DNA of 64,000 nt from Dromiciops gliroides (lineage: Eukaryota; Chordata; Mammalia; Microbiotheria; Microbiotheriidae). The stretch lies in the NCBI RefSeq assembly GCF_019393635.1, contig NC_057861.1, positions 80,111,327 through 80,175,326 on the forward strand, written 5' to 3'. The notes below the pieces were generated by a model. It was not told where the DNA came from, made no database searches, and saw only the letters and a program-made list of their open reading frames with translations. Positions 1-10,707 of this stretch are shown here, piece after piece (within the stretch, counting starts at the first letter, position 1; each line of letters opens with the position of its first letter). Position numbers and translations under genes: made by a program.

Positions 1-350
1 CTGCCCTGGCTCAAGCTATTCCCTTTGCCTGGAATACCTTCCTTCCCCATTTTTGCTGGCTGCACCCCTACCCATCCTTTAAAGCCTAATTTTTAAATGG
101 TACCTCTCTAAGAAAGCTTTCACTTTTAATAAAAAGCCTTTCCCTGTGGGCCTCATGAAGCACTTTTTTTTGAGCATCAGTACAATACCAATCACATAAT
201 ATCATGTATTATAGTTACATGTAGGTCCTTTATCCTCCTACTACTCTGTAAACTCCTTGAGTTATGGGATAGTATCTTATTTGAACTCTATCTCTCCAAT
301 ATCTAAGACAGGGTTTGTACAGTAGGCACATAATACATGTTTATTAGTTG
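1..350 (+). mobile_element. L2-type LINE 3' end
   Basis: The stretch carries the usual L2 3' UTR signature: a pyrimidine-rich part, then a phrase built on AACTCCTTGAG, a run resembling AGTAGGCACATAATA, and a final TTTATTAG. It enters from the left edge and ends near the tract at 340-350. It is old and diverged. The family assignment is by recognised consensus phrases only. Confidence 0.6.
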
Positions 351-539
351 ACTAGAGTTGGACTAGACCATCTCTTAAGATCCCTTCCAAATAACTGAAA
401 TTGTTGGAGAGAATTCCAGAAAAGAGTGTAAAATGAACACACAGAATAAGGAAAACATACTTAAGAGAGTAAGAAGGCTGGTCAAGAATATGAAGGTGGT
501 AAAAGAGATACTAAAGATTGAGATATTGGGAGTGCTTCC

Positions 540-700
540 TGACCTCTGCCTCAGGACTTATTTAAGATAACTTAGAAGACACTGTACTCCACACTTACTA
601 TCTGTGTGATCCTGTACAAGTCACATAGCTTCTTTGAGACTCAGTTTCCTCCTTTATGCAAATATTGATAATACTGACAACCTCTATCCCACATTGAAAG
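540..700 (+). mobile_element. MIR-like SINE relic
   Basis: A MIR core can be read in the forward direction: CTTACTATCTGTGTGATCC, then AAGTCACATAGC and CTCAGTTTCCTCC. It is diverged and lacks clear ends. Confidence 0.6.
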
Positions 701-719
701 AAAGGCACATTAATGCAGA

Positions 720-951
720 AATAGGATTAATGTTATTATGTGTATATATGTGTGTGTGTATATATATATATATGTATAGAGATATATAGATATAACCTAT
801 ATCAGATTACCTGCTGTCTAGGGGAGGGAGGAGGGAGGGGTGGGAGGGAGAAAAATCTGAAATTGTAAAGCATGTATAAACAAAAGTTGAGAACTATCTT
901 TACATGTAATGGAAAAAATAAAATACCTCATACATTTAAAAAAAAAAAAGA
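720..951 (+). mobile_element. LINE (L1-type) 3' UTR with poly(A)
   Basis: This is a 3' UTR with a TG/TA microsatellite, a G-rich purine block (GGGGAGGGAGGAGGGAGGGG), an AATAAA signal near 917 and a terminal A-run. The same 3' end recurs at 49,745-50,145 with the same phrases (ACCTATATCAGATTACCTGC and AAAGTTGAGAACTATC), so the two belong to one family. A G-rich 3' UTR is typical of mammalian L1. No ORF is joined to it here, so the copy is 5' truncated. Confidence 0.6.
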
Positions 952-1096
952 AAGAAAGGCACCTTTCAACCTTAAAGAACTATGGAAATGAGTTATATAA
1001 TAATGGAAATATGAGTTATAATAAAAGTTATTTTGTTATAATTATATATTGTTATTTATAATTATTTTTATTATAATATTTCTGTAGTACTTTAAG

Positions 1097-1215
1097 GGTT
1101 ATAAACTATAATCAAGCAAACATTTATTAAGTACCTTTCATGTATCAGTCAGTGTTCTAGATGCTGGACATAACAAAATAGTCCCTCCCTTTAAGAAATT
1201 CACACACTATTGGGA
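1097..1215 (-). mobile_element. L2-type 3' end, reverse
   Basis: The plus strand reads CATTTATTAAGTACC and then a diverged version of CTAGATGCTGGACATA. This is the reverse complement of the L2 tail ending in AATAAATG. Only the last 100 bases or so are recognisable. Confidence 0.5.
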
Positions 1216-1299
1216 AAACAACACCTAGCTATATGAGTAAAGCTTTAATCACTTAAAACTGCACAACTTTGGGGATACATTGTACATACAAAGTAAATA

Positions 1300-1625
1300 A
1301 AAGATGTGACAAAACTAATGTAACCAAGATTATAAGGAAAGCAGAAAACTGGGAAAGAATTATTGTAACATATCTTTGATAAAGGCTTCATTTCTCAAAT
1401 ATATAGAGAACTGAGTCAATTTTATAAAAAAAAAAGTCATTCTCCAATTATAAATGGTCAAAAGGTATAAACAGGCAGTTTTCAGACACAAGAAATCAAG
1501 GCTATCTATTCATATGAAAAAATGTTCTAGATCACAACTGATCAGAGAAATGCAAATTAAAACAACTCAGGTATCACCTCACACCTATCAGAGTGGCAAA
1601 TATAACAAAAATGGAAAATACCCTT
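1300..1625 (+). mobile_element. L1 ORF2 fragment (C-terminal part), forward
   Basis: The translation has L1 ORF2 features: a segment resembling FRHKKSRLSIHMKKCS followed by REMQIKTTQVSPHTYQSG, with the usual upstream text for AAAGGCTTCATTTCTCAAATA. Stops and frameshifts make it dead. It abuts the next downstream ORF2 segment in inverted orientation (see 1626-1810). Confidence 0.75.
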
Positions 1626-1810
1626 TTTTGGAGATGTCTTTGGGGTATAAACCTAGCAGTGGTATTGCTGGATCAAAATGCCCTTTGGGCATAATTCCAG
1701 ATTACTCTCCAGAATGGATGGATCTTTTCATAACTCTACCAACAGTGGTTTAGTGTCTCAGCTTTCCCACATCCCTTCCAACCAATATTTTCCATTTTTG
1801 TTGATCAGTA
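1626..1810 (-). mobile_element. L1 ORF2 fragment, inverted relative to its neighbour
   Basis: On the minus strand this reads as the ORF2 segment that follows the conserved GMWE-type motif, up to the CYTPKT-like region. On the plus strand it appears as GGGGTATAAACCTAGCAGTG and ACTCTCCAGAATGG. It continues the ORF2 segment on the left, but on the opposite strand, so the local block appears to have been flipped. Confidence 0.7.
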
Positions 1811-1879
1811 GTGATCTAGAGCATTTTTTCATTTTTATAAGTTTGCAAAGCATTTTATGTACATTCTATAATAGATTCA

Positions 1880-2180
1880 GTACAATCCAACAAGCATTTA
1901 TATTATGTGCCTACTATGTATGAGATACTGTGCTGGGGATGGGAATACAAAACCAAGAAGAAGACTGATACCTGCCCTGAAGGATCTTCTGTCCTACTGG
2001 GAGAATATAACATGTAAACAGATAATTATATACATGATAATTTGAAAAGGAAGAGAGCATACAACTAAGGATAATAGGAAAAGCTTCCTTTGGGAGGTGG
2101 CACTTGACCTAAATTGTGAGACATATTTGAGAAAGAAGTACATTCTGGACATGGCACTGGGGATAGATTTTGAAAAGGCC
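1880..2180 (-). mobile_element. L2-type 3' end, reverse
   Basis: The plus strand carries CAACAAGCATTTATATTATG, GTGCTGGGGATGGGAATACA and then GGGAGAATATAACATGTAAA. This is the reverse complement of the L2 3' UTR. It is diverged and non-coding. Confidence 0.6.
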
Positions 2181-2189
2181 ATGTCCAGA

Positions 2190-2688
2190 ATGTAATTCTT
2201 TTTAAACTGTAAGGTACTTCATAAAAGTGACATACATATGACTATGTTCTCCAGGCATCGTATATGTTTCAAGTGTGTCTCATCCTCACCTTGATGTTTA
2301 ACTGCTCGGCTAGTGCCAAAAAAAGTTCTGTCCAGTCCGTGGGGATCCATATCTAAAGTGAATATTCTACTGCCATTAATTCCCCATTCCCCATTCCCCC
2401 AGTGTTTACAGAGGGAACAGTGCACCAACTCAGGCACCTATTAACACAGGAACATGGCAGGATGAGTCCCCAAACAACTGGGAACAAATCTGCCCCTCTA
2501 ACCTGGGATATTTTGGAATGGTACCCTCTGCTGGAAAGATATTGCAGGAAAGCTCCGCCATGAGGAGAAAGCATGTAATTTAGAGACCATGTGACTTTAA
2601 CGTCCGGAAGGTAACTGGTGTCTGGAGGTTACATCTATAGAACCACCTGTGGGACTTGTCAATCAGAGCTACCAGCCAATTAGCTTGG

Positions 2689-2746
<58 letters not shown>

Positions 2747-2960
2747 GCCCTGTTTCCTGTTGGAGAGGAGGGAGGAGCAGAACCTCGGCTTGGCTGGAGC
2801 AGAGATACTGGCTCCCTTAGATAGATGAAGGAATCTTGGCCTCTTTCTCTCTGATCACTAGATTCTAATGCACCTTAATAAATGCTTAAAATTCTAAACT
2901 TGCTAAAGCTTCTAATTTAAGGTGACCACTCATTAGATTTTTAGACATTCTAGCTGGAAT
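2190..2960 (+). mobile_element. probable LTR remnant with (TG)n
   Basis: This unique-looking block contains CAATCAGAGCTACC, a (TG)n run, and a 3' part with CACCTTAATAAATGCTTAAA followed by TTAGACATTCTAGCTGG. A polyadenylation-like AATAAA some 80 bases from the end suits an endogenous retroviral LTR. I see no internal retroviral coding region and no certain TG...CA ends, so this is an inference. Confidence 0.4.
2691..2744. repeat. (TG)n microsatellite
   Basis: An almost perfect TG dinucleotide run of about 54 bases, inside the probable LTR remnant. Confidence 0.97.
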
Positions 2961-3099
2961 TATAGCACCTTACAAACCCCGGTGATTCAGGCTCCTGGGC
3001 AGAAGCATCTTTTTCTTACTACTTTTCCTTGTACTCTCAGACCCATCCAGGTTAATCCAATGACTTGACTCTTTCTTCCTCTGCCATTCCTTGTCCACT

Positions 3100-3340
3100 G
3101 CAGTTAGGTGGCATAATGGATAAAGTGCTGAGCTCCAGAGCTTCCTGAAGCTGATTCCAATTTTCATAAAATCCTGAGTTTATTAAATGTGACCCCAGAC
3201 ACTTACTGGCCCAGTCACTTTAGCTCTCCTAGCCTCAGTTTCCTCAACTGAAGCAAATGGATAATATCAGCATCTACCTTTCAGGGAGATATTTATAAAG
3301 CGACTAGCACAGTGCTTAGTACATAGCAGACACTCCATTC
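3100..3340 (+). mobile_element. MIR/CORE-SINE relic
   Basis: The head reads GGTGGCATAATGGATAAAGT. The MIR core follows (CAGACACTTACTGGCCC, CTCAGTTTCCTCAACTG) and the 3' part reads CAGTGCTTAGTACATAGCA. It is full-length but diverged. Confidence 0.65.
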
Positions 3341-3344
3341 CCCT

Positions 3345-4200
3345 CACTGTGCCCTCTGAAACTCCTGCTAAGTTAAAAACAGACTTTTTTTCTTCCACAG
3401 AATCCTTCTTTTCAGACTCTTTCCATCTTCTTTTGCTTGCAGAAATACAGCTTTCTCCAAAAGAGTCTCTATTCTTGGTTACCTTCTCCACAGCCAGTTG
3501 CCCCTTCCTTTTGTCCCCTTCCCTCCACTGGGCCAGGAAACTAGGCATAGCCCTGCTCCCCACTGCTACCATCACTCACAAGTGTCTTCTTCCACTTAGG
3601 TTCACTGCTATCTGTCCACACAATATGGCACAGAGCCTTGCTGCTTTCTGAAGGAGCTCAGCACCTAGCTCAGTCTTTCCAACCGGTCTCATCATACATC
3701 AGAACATCACTAGACATATTCATGTACCCCTACCCTAACCTAAACGTACATCAACTTCCCTCAATTCTAGTCATACTCTTCCCCTACTTTGTACCTGTGA
3801 TTTCTTAAATTCAATTAAAAGACTTTGTATTTAGTCCTGTTAAATTCATCTTGAGCATCCCTCTGGAGGCCTCCTTCCATTATTAACTATTTGGGAGCCC
3901 AGTCTTTCCATTTCAGAATCATCTAAATAAAATAAGAGGTCTTTAGCTTATCCATAAAAATAAGATGAGACTGTCAGCTGCTTAGCTCAAGTCTTGTTAA
4001 ACTCCATCTAGAGCATTCCTCTGATCTACTTGCCTAATAACCATGTCACAAAAGGAACTGACATAGTTGGACAGGATCTGTCCTTGACGAAGCCTTGTGA
4101 AGAGCATTTCCCTTTCTATATGGTGGGACCTCCCATATAGTGAGGCCCGGCCTAGTGGAACAGAGATTACATCTGGGAATAGGGAAATTAAAAGGCTGAC
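3345..4200. repeat. non-genic stretch with old repeat debris
   Basis: I see no exon. Around 3,990-4,120 a minus-strand CR1/L3 phrase can be recognised (AAAGGAACTGACATAGTTGG, GACGAAGCCTTGTGAAGAGC). The remainder, 3,345-3,980, is pyrimidine-rich text resembling diverged L2 3' UTR. Confidence 0.4.
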
Positions 4201-4283
4201 AGGTCATGAAGGCTCACTGGGAATAGGGGAAAGAGACAAAGTATGGAATCTGAGAGAAGATACATAGAGTTTCAGGGCTATAC

Positions 4284-4442
4284 CATGATCATAGAGGTGA
4301 AGCAAAGCCTGGTGGTGCTGAAGTCCAGACTGTGTCCCAGGTGAGAAGCTGAGAGGAGGTGCAATGGGAGGTGACTCATGCTCTGGCCCCACTGCTGCCA
4401 TCTCACCTGACAAACATTCCTGTTGCTGGGCACAGAGGGAAC
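4284..4442 (-). CDS. candidate 5' coding exon of a minus-strand zinc-finger-type gene (copy A)
   Basis: On the minus strand a pyrimidine tract ends in TTCTTCAG at the acceptor (AG at 4,443-4,444). A 41-base leader follows, then ATG (4,399-4,401), then an open frame beginning MAAVGPEHESPPIAPPLSFS. A possible donor, CATG|GTATAG, lies at 4,282-4,283, giving 118 coding bases that end in phase 1. The exon matches the one at 58,594-58,762 over acceptor, leader, ATG and frame, and differs from it by in-frame indels. The rest of this gene would lie left of the window. Oddity: the leader contains GTCAG|GTGAGA, a better donor consensus just upstream of the ATG, so this copy might splice as a short non-coding exon. 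The function of the encoded N-terminus is unknown. Confidence 0.5.
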
Positions 4443-4711
4443 CTGAAGAAAATGAAGATTATAGTATAGTGAGGAGAAAACTCAAAGGACTACTCTGGTA
4501 AAGAGTAATGCCCCAAAGTGCTCCCCAACCACCTCAAAGCTCAGAAATAGCTGTAACAGCCCACACCCAGTAAAAAGAACCAGCATCTCATTTAATCCTT
4601 GAAGGTAGAAGGAATTAATACAAAGAAGGGGACCCTGACTGATAACTACAAATCAAGACCTATTAAAGTTGTTCTATTTAACTTCTTGCATTCAAAGTTA
4701 TAAACATGTAT
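4443..4711. other. intron-like stretch, no recognised feature
   Basis: This is the intron side upstream of copy A on the minus strand. It has no recognisable gene, RNA or clear repeat. Confidence 0.4.
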
Positions 4712-4875
4712 GGTTTTTTGTGGGGGTTTTTTTGTGTGTGTGAGGCCAATTGGGGTTAAGTGACTTGCCCAGGGTCACACAGCTAGTAAGTGTTAAGTGT
4801 CTGAGGCTGGATTTGAACTCAGGTCCTCCTGAATCCAGGGCCAGTGCTCTATCCACTGTGCCACCTAGCTGCCCC
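4712..4875 (-). mobile_element. marsupial CORE-SINE, full length
   Basis: A tRNA-related head (plus strand ends ...CCACCTAGCTGCCCC) and a MIR-type core (GTGACTTGCCCAGGGTCACA). The tail is a T-rich run at 4,712-4,740. The TSD AACATGTATG lies on both sides (about 4,702 and 4,877). The WSINE1-like name is by resemblance. Confidence 0.92.
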
Positions 4876-5139
4876 TAACATGTATGTTTAATACTTCAAG
4901 ATTCTAGAATTTGCAAGTGTGTGCTCCCTCCTCATCTTAGCAGACAGTTTCACGAACTGCTGTTACCAACTAGTTAAGCCCCCCCAGGTAGGGAGGAAGT
5001 GCCAGAGCTTGTGCTTCACTGACTTAGCCTCGAGCCTTCAACATTTCCTCCTGTGCCACAATGACACATCAGAGAAAGGCTTTAATGGTGGAGATGCCTA
5101 ATAATGGTACACATTTCATTGTAAGATCCAAGTCACCTC

Positions 5140-6440
5140 AGCCTTTCATCTCCATAAAAACAACAAAGCAAACCATTCCACTGTTAGCTCTAATTCTTAG
5201 GAAATTTTTTCCTCATATTGAGTCACAATCTGCCTCCCTACGAATTTCACTCCTTGCTCCTAATTCTCCTTCCTGGGAATAAGTTCAGCAAGCTGAAGCC
5301 TTCCTCCACATGACTGATGGCTCTTCAGACAGTTGAAGACAGTGATCATATGGCTCTTAAACCCTTTTTTCCAGACTTAAGTATTTCAGTTCTTTTAACT
5401 AATTTTCGTGACAATCTTCACAGTTCTTGCCATCCTGGCTGCCATCTTCTGGATTTATTCCAAATAGTTTAATATCCTTCCTAAAATGTGATGCCCAAAA
5501 GTGGATATAAATCCTCTAGAAGAGCTCTAATCAGGGGAAAATAAACATTCCACCCTGTCTATTATGCATCTATTTATTCAGCCTTAGATCCTATTCATTT
5601 TGGGGGCAGCAATCCATACTGCTAATATTTAGTTTGTAGCCTACTAAAAACCCCAAGTCTTTTTTCACATGAATGTATTTGCAATCATACCACATCTATC
5701 CTGTACTTAATTCAGTTCACATCTTGAAACACAGAACAAGACTTTTACATTTATCCCACTAAATTTCATTCTACATTCAACTGTCCTACCCTGTCAAGTT
5801 TGAGTTTTTTTATACCAATTCTGTCATCCAACAGAATAGCTATTTTTCCCAGTTTCCCATCACCTGGAAATTAGGTAAGCATGGGTTTTTTTCTCTAATT
5901 TATTGATAAAAGTCTTGAAACTGGGAAAAGGGCAGAGTTCCAAAGCTCTCCACTAGAGATTCCCTTCAGTATCACTCTTTGGATCTGGTCATCAACCAGT
6001 TACAAATCCATCTAAATGTACTATCATCTAGCCCACATCTACCCATCTTAGCCACAAGAACATCATGAGAGAGTCAAATGTCTTGCTGAAATCCACATAT
6101 ATTTATTATTTCTATCCTTACTAAGAATTCACAAACCACTACTTTAATAAGATTCTTGAATTTTACCAGGAACATATATCAAGCTGACTTCCCTATAGTT
6201 TGAAAAAACCACCTTCTTTTGAAAATTGAGATGTCAGTCAAATCTCTGATTTTGTAATGTGTCTCCCATTTGCCACAATTCCTCAAAAATTTCTAATGGC
6301 TGCTGGTCACATTGGCAGTTCTTTAACTATTCTAGGATGTCTTTCACCTGGGTCTGGTGACAAGACTCATTGGGGACATTGGTGTGTTTTCTTCTCCCTC
6401 GATTATCCTAGTTTCAGTTTCTTGGTAACTACATATTACT
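5140..6440 (-). mobile_element. CR1/L3-type LINE, long diverged copy
   Basis: The plus strand carries, in order, the antisense phrases of the CR1/L3 3' region: a CCTTGCTCCTAATTCTCC segment, the CCATCCTGGCTGCCATCTTC segment, TGTGATGCCCAAAAGTGG, TTTGTAGCCTACTAAAAACC, then ACATTTATCCCACTAAATTT and GCTGAAATCCACATATATTT. The order matches one long element read on the minus strand. No intact reverse transcriptase frame remains. Confidence 0.7.
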
Positions 6441-6454
6441 ATGGACTAAGCTAG

Positions 6455-6850
6455 AGTCAATAGGTCAGTCAGTCAATAAACATTAAGCACCTACTATGTG
6501 TCAGGCACTGTACTAAGTGTTAGGATACAAAGAAAGGTAAAAGACAGTATATGCTCTCAAGGAGCTCAGTCTAATGAGGGACATAACATGTAAACAACTA
6601 CCTACAAACAAGATATAGATAGAGATCTCTCTATCTATCCACACACAAACACACAGTATAAATTGGAGATAAAGACGAAAGGAAAAGAACTAGAATTAAG
6701 GGGCATTAGGAAAGGCTTCTTGTAGAACATGGGATTTTAGCTGGGACTTGGAAGAATACCAGAAGGCAGAGAGTTCTATAGAACTTTGGATTCCCTACAG
6801 CACCTTGCACACTGTAGGTTCTCCTAAAACACTGGCTAAAGTTAATGATT
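6455..6850 (-). mobile_element. L2-type 3' region, reverse
   Basis: It starts with CAGTCAATAAACATTAAGCA, then TACTATGTGTCAGGCACTG, AAGGAGCTCAGTCTAATGAG and CATGTAAACAACTACCTACA. It runs on into the usual GGCTTCTTGTAGAACATGGG segment. This is the reverse complement of an L2 3' UTR. Confidence 0.65.
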
Positions 6851-7060
6851 TCAATGACAAACCTCAGCCCTAGCCATCAAAGATGATTCTGGCCTGGGAC
6901 CCTTGGAAATCTATTTAGAGAGGGAGTGGAAGAGCTCAGAAATTTGATTTTTTAAAAAAATTTGCTGAGTATCCAGTACCTGGCAGATTGAAGAAGATGG
7001 AAGGGGCAGGGAGAAGAGCCAGAAGTGAATATTTATTTATTTATGTATTTATTTATTTTT

Positions 7061-7194
7061 GGTGAGGCAATTGGGGTTAAGTGACTTGCCCAAGGTCACA
7101 TAGCTAGTGTTAAGTGAGTGTCTGAGGCTGGCTTTGAACTCAGGTCTTCCTGACTCCAGGGTCAGTGCTCTATCCACTGTGCCACCTAGCTGCC
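7061..7194 (-). mobile_element. marsupial CORE-SINE
   Basis: A complete body from GGTGAGGCAATTGGGG to CCACCTAGCTGCC. An ATTT-rich tail lies at 7,030-7,060. I saw no clean TSD. Confidence 0.9.
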
Positions 7195-7376
7195 GAAAAC
7201 TTTTATATTTCAAAAGCATTTAAGCAAGAAATAAAGCATTAAGATTTGTGACTGAAACCACCGATTTTAGCCGGGGTACCTATAGAAGACCTACAGTGGT
7301 ACTGTAGTGCTAGAGGAATAAAAAGAATTTAGAAAATAACCAAGTTCTTCCCTGGAGATTTCACAGTCTATTACAA

Positions 7377-7379
<3 letters not shown>

Positions 7380-7417
<38 letters not shown>
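7380..7417. repeat. (TA)n microsatellite
   Basis: A near-perfect TA run of about 38 bases, probably prone to slippage. Confidence 0.97.
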
Positions 7418-7419
<2 letters not shown>

Positions 7420-7449
7420 AATTTATTTTTATAGAAATACTTTTTAACA

Positions 7450-7830
7450 AAATGCTCTTCTGCAACTCCAAGAGATAGGTAAATGAGGTTTCCTATACCT
7501 ACTTTACTAATTAAGGAAACTGAGATTTAGAAAGTTTAAGTGACTGCCTAGCCCAAGATCACACTGACTAAGCACTTGCAACTAGGCTTCAGGAACCTGG
7601 AATAGTGCAAAGGGAACTCAATTTGGGGTCGGAGGACCTAGTCTTGTTTCCCTTACTTCCTGGGCCCCTCCTCAATTGCTTGTGTGTGTGTACGTACATA
7701 CATATATATTTTGTATTTTGCTTTCCTCATTAGAATAAGCTCCTTGAGAGTTAGCACCTTGTTTTTGCGTTTCTTTGTACAATCAGTAATTAGCACAGTG
7801 CCGGGCACCACTTAATACTTAATGACTGAT
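7450..7830. mobile_element. MIR relic (-) followed by L2 3' end (+)
   Basis: 7,450-7,620 has reverse MIR text (GGAAACTGAGATTTAGAAAG, AGTGACTGCCTAGCCC). 7,710-7,830 has forward L2 3' text (AATAAGCTCCTTGAGAGTTA, AGCACAGTGCCGGGCACC). Confidence 0.5.
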
Positions 7831-7894
7831 TTTAGGGAAATAACTTACTGGGTCCAAATTTCTTCATCTGTAAAATGAAAAGGTTCATTCAACT

Positions 7895-8070
7895 AGATCA
7901 GTGTTGTCAAACTCAGAAACTGATTCCTCATGGATGCTTATTGATTTAGAAAATCACAAATTAACTTTATCTATGTTGCATTGTATTTTCATTTATTTTG
8001 TTAAACATCTCCCAATAACACTTTAATCTGGTTCATTCCCACTCCACCCCATTCTGGAGTAAATCTGACA
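7895..8070 (+). repeat. unclassified interspersed repeat (family also at 25,550)
   Basis: It contains TTGTCAAACTC, a TCTATGTTGCATTGTATTTT segment, and TTAAACATCTCCCAATAAC followed by TTTAATCTGGTTC. The same phrases in the same order occur at 25,550-25,720, so this is a dispersed family. I cannot name its class. Confidence 0.5.
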
Positions 8071-8319
8071 CCTCTGGACCAGACTATCTCTAAAGTGACT
8101 TCCACCTTTAAAGCTATGATTCGATCTCCATAGGTTCTTTCCATACACAAAGTACAATGCCATCACATAGAGGGTAACTAATAAATATTTGTCGACAATA
8201 TTTGTTAAATGAATAACTGAAATAATTCCTTTGAACGAAGTTCTGCATTTACCATTCAGTGATTCTTACAACCACCAACCACAGAGGAAGCAAAGCAAGG
8301 CATACCATTCCCTATTTGG

Positions 8320-8720
8320 CCTGTAATCAGAAAGATGGCTGTTGGAATCTTCCCTCAGACACTTACTAGCTGTGTGACCTTGGGCAAGTCACTTAACCCC
8401 TCTTTGCCTCAGTTTCTTCTATAAAATGAGGATAATAACTGCACCTACCTCCCAGGGTTGATGAGAAGGTCAAGTGAGATATTATTTGTAAAGTGCTTAG
8501 CACTTAGTAGGCACTATACACTTGCTCATTACCTTGTCCCTTCCCTATTTGGCCTAAAAGACAAAGTAGGATGCAGTGTAAAGAGAACCGAATATGGAGT
8601 CAAAGGCCTTGGGTTCAAATCCTCGTAACTACATAACATTGGGCAACTCATTTAAATGCTCCCAATTTTCCTCACCAGCAAAATGGTGAGATGTTGCTAA
8701 AGGCAGTCCCTGCTAGCTTT
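8320..8720 (+). mobile_element. two MIR-type SINE relics
   Basis: 8,330-8,525 is a nearly complete MIR: CAGACACTTACTAGCTGTGT, CTTGGGCAAGTCACTTAACC, CTCAGTTTCTTC and AAGTGCTTAGCACTTAGTAG. A second, more diverged copy follows at about 8,565-8,700 (AAAGAGAACCGAATATGGAG, ACTCATTTAAATGCTCCC). Confidence 0.7.
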
Positions 8721-8939
8721 AAATGTGTTTCTGAAGTTGGTGGCCCGGAAAGAAGGGGCTCTGTCGAGACTAAACTAGGAGTTTCTGGCAGCACGCTCAA
8801 GTCCAAGGTTCTTTCCACTGCCCAGGGGCTATCCAGACCCCATACTTACTTCGGTCCTTCCAGAATCTGTGACCTCTTAGGTATGAGATGCAACCCCCTG
8901 AGGTGGCTCACTCTTCTAGAGCGGCTGTGGCCGAAAAAG

Positions 8940-9490
8940 ACCCACTGAGGTGCCTAAGGCAGGTCCACCCCAGCGGGACACCCACTTCTACACAGCAAGG
9001 AGACAGGTACATTTTAGTGGGGGTAGTTGCATCAATATCGATCGGTCCGTCAACCAGCATTTAGGAGGCCCCGACGGTGTGCCGGGCGCTGTGCAGGGCA
9101 GGGTCAGGGAGGGAGGCCTGGCAGTGCCCGCCTCGGCCTCCTCGGGGCGGGAGCTACCCCTCTCCTCCCCGCAGGGCCCAGGAGAGAGGGCCGGAACTGT
9201 GGGAGATGGGTCGCAGCGCGAGGGCGGGCGGCCTCGGCCCCGCGGGCGCAGGAGAAGTCCGGCTCCCCGCCTTGCCCCACCCCTCCCTCAGACGGCGGGA
9301 GGAGGGATGTTGGGGACCTCGAAGGCCAGGTCCGAAACGCGGACAGCTTCCCCACGAGGTCCCGAGGGCCAAGCTGCCAGTCGGGCCTGGCCGGAAGTAC
9401 AGGGGGGGAGGAGCCGCCTCCTAGACCACCGAACCACAAGCCGCCATTACTTCCCACAGATAACATCCGGGATTACTCTAGGAATCGTGG
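8940..9490. promoter_or_regulatory. CpG island 1, probable promoter
   Basis: CpG dinucleotides are frequent here and rare on both sides. An ETS-type CCGGAAGT lies at 9,391-9,398 and a YY1-type core (ATGGCGGC on the minus strand) at 9,440-9,447. The minus-strand YY1 core and the ATG exon at 4.3 kb favour minus transcription, but I found no convincing exon 1 donor. Several open frames cross the island (up to about 185 codons). They look like by-products of GC richness and are not annotated. Confidence 0.7.
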
Positions 9491-9500
9491 ATGACTTCTC
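9476..9500. promoter_or_regulatory. shared CTCTAGGAA element, copy 1
   Basis: It reads CTCTAGGAATCGTGGATGAC and on. Related copies lie at 18,638, 29,388 and 61,033. It matches the 18.6 kb copy at about 20 of 25 positions. Its role is unknown: it could be a regulatory site or the remnant of a duplicated first exon. Confidence 0.4.
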
Positions 9501-9684
9501 TCTATGATCAGGGGGCATTCATTTACGAGGGAGCAAAAAACCACTTCGCATTTTGGTGGAGGGGTTTCTTTTGGCTCCTTTCTCTTACTCTCTTACTGGT
9601 CATGTATGTGGATGTGTGTATGTATGCACATAAACATATATTTACATGTACACACACATTTTTCCGATGTGTCTGTCTCTTCAT

Positions 9685-9835
9685 GATCTCCATTTGGCTT
9701 CTTGGGTTTGCCATTTCCTTCTCCAACTCAGTTTTCAGATGAGGAAAATGAGGCAAACAAGGTTAAGTGACTTGCCCAGGATCACACGGCTAGGAAGTGT
9801 CTGAGGCCAGATTTGAATTCAGGAAGATGAGCCTT
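9685..9835 (-). mobile_element. second SINE type (MIR core, longer 5' body), partial
   Basis: The plus strand reads GGGTTTGCCATTTCCTTCTC, then TTTTCAGATGAGGAAAATGA and GGTTAAGTGACTTGCCCAGG. This body also occurs at 14,272-14,480 and 59,372-59,614. It differs from the main SINE by the extra CCATTTCCTTCTCC segment. Confidence 0.7.
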
Positions 9836-10274
9836 ACAGTAGGACACTGGGTTGAGGGGGATGAAAATAAGGGAATAGGCACTAGGAGACAGAAGAGAGG
9901 GTTTGAGTAATGACAAGCCAGGGATTCAGAATCACTTGGATGGAGAAGGCATAACAAGGTAGGAATTTGTTAATCATTAACAAATGAGTTCAGGTGAACG
10001 ATGTTTATATGTCAGTAGGGGTTTGGCCACAGAACCCTTTCAGGGTATTAGGAAATTCAGTTGGGAGGACCAATGGATTTATTTATTTTTCTTGCAGGGA
10101 GGCCAGACCAGGAGATAGGCAGAGGCATCTCAACCTATGAACAACTATTCTCTTTGACTCAAGGGACAGGAACAAGGAACAAGGAACAAGGAAAAAGGAG
10201 AATGAAAAATGGAAGGAGGAGCAGAATGCTAGGAAGAGTCAGCTATATAAATTTATAGGTTTGTGGGGTTTTTT
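9836..10274. other. no recognised feature
   Basis: No gene or clear repeat is seen, except a short AACAAGG tandem run at about 10,169-10,195. Confidence 0.4.
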
Positions 10275-10401
10275 GGTGAGGCAATTAGGGTTAAGTGACT
10301 TGCCCAGGGTCACACAAGTCAAATGTCTGAGGTCGGATTTGAACTCAGGTCCTCCTGAATCCAGGGCTAGTTCTCTATCCACTGTACCACTTAGCTGCCC
10401 C
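10275..10401 (-). mobile_element. marsupial CORE-SINE
   Basis: A full body with a small deletion in the core (ACACAAGTCAAATGTC in place of the AGCTAGTAAGTG run). The TSD is AATTTATAGGTTT. Confidence 0.92.
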
Positions 10402-10564
10402 CAATTTATAGGTTTTAAGAAGGAACTTTGCTGGTAAGAATTTTGTGGGCCTGTAAAAATTTTTCAGAGTTTAAAATTTTGTGTCGTGAATTTTTTGATG
10501 TCTGATTAATAAATGATATTCATCACCTCTGACCATCTGTCCAGTCCTGCATCTCCAATTTTCT

Positions 10565-10665
10565 ACATAGTATTCATCTAATCAAAGTTTTATTAAGCAC
10601 CTATTGTGAGCAAACCACTGTGCTAGGCCAGGCATACATTGGTTCTTAATAAATGCTCATTAAGG
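10565..10665 (-). mobile_element. L2-type 3' end, reverse
   Basis: It reads TTTTATTAAGCACCTATTGT followed by CCACTGTGCTAGGCCAGG. A short relic. Confidence 0.5.
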
Positions 10666-10707
10666 TAACAGGGGAAATTAAAATTTTTTATTAAGAAATG
10701 TCAGTCC

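Noticed and set aside
4392..4410. Donor GTCAG|GTGAGA as the only end of the 4.3 kb exon
   Set aside because: Possible, but the paralogue at 58.7 kb lacks it and the conserved frame runs past it. It is kept as an alternative, not the main call.
8950..9507. Open frames of up to 185 codons in CpG island 1
   Set aside because: They overlap on both strands in several frames, are Pro/Arg/Gly-rich and show no domain. Stop codons are rare in GC-rich DNA.
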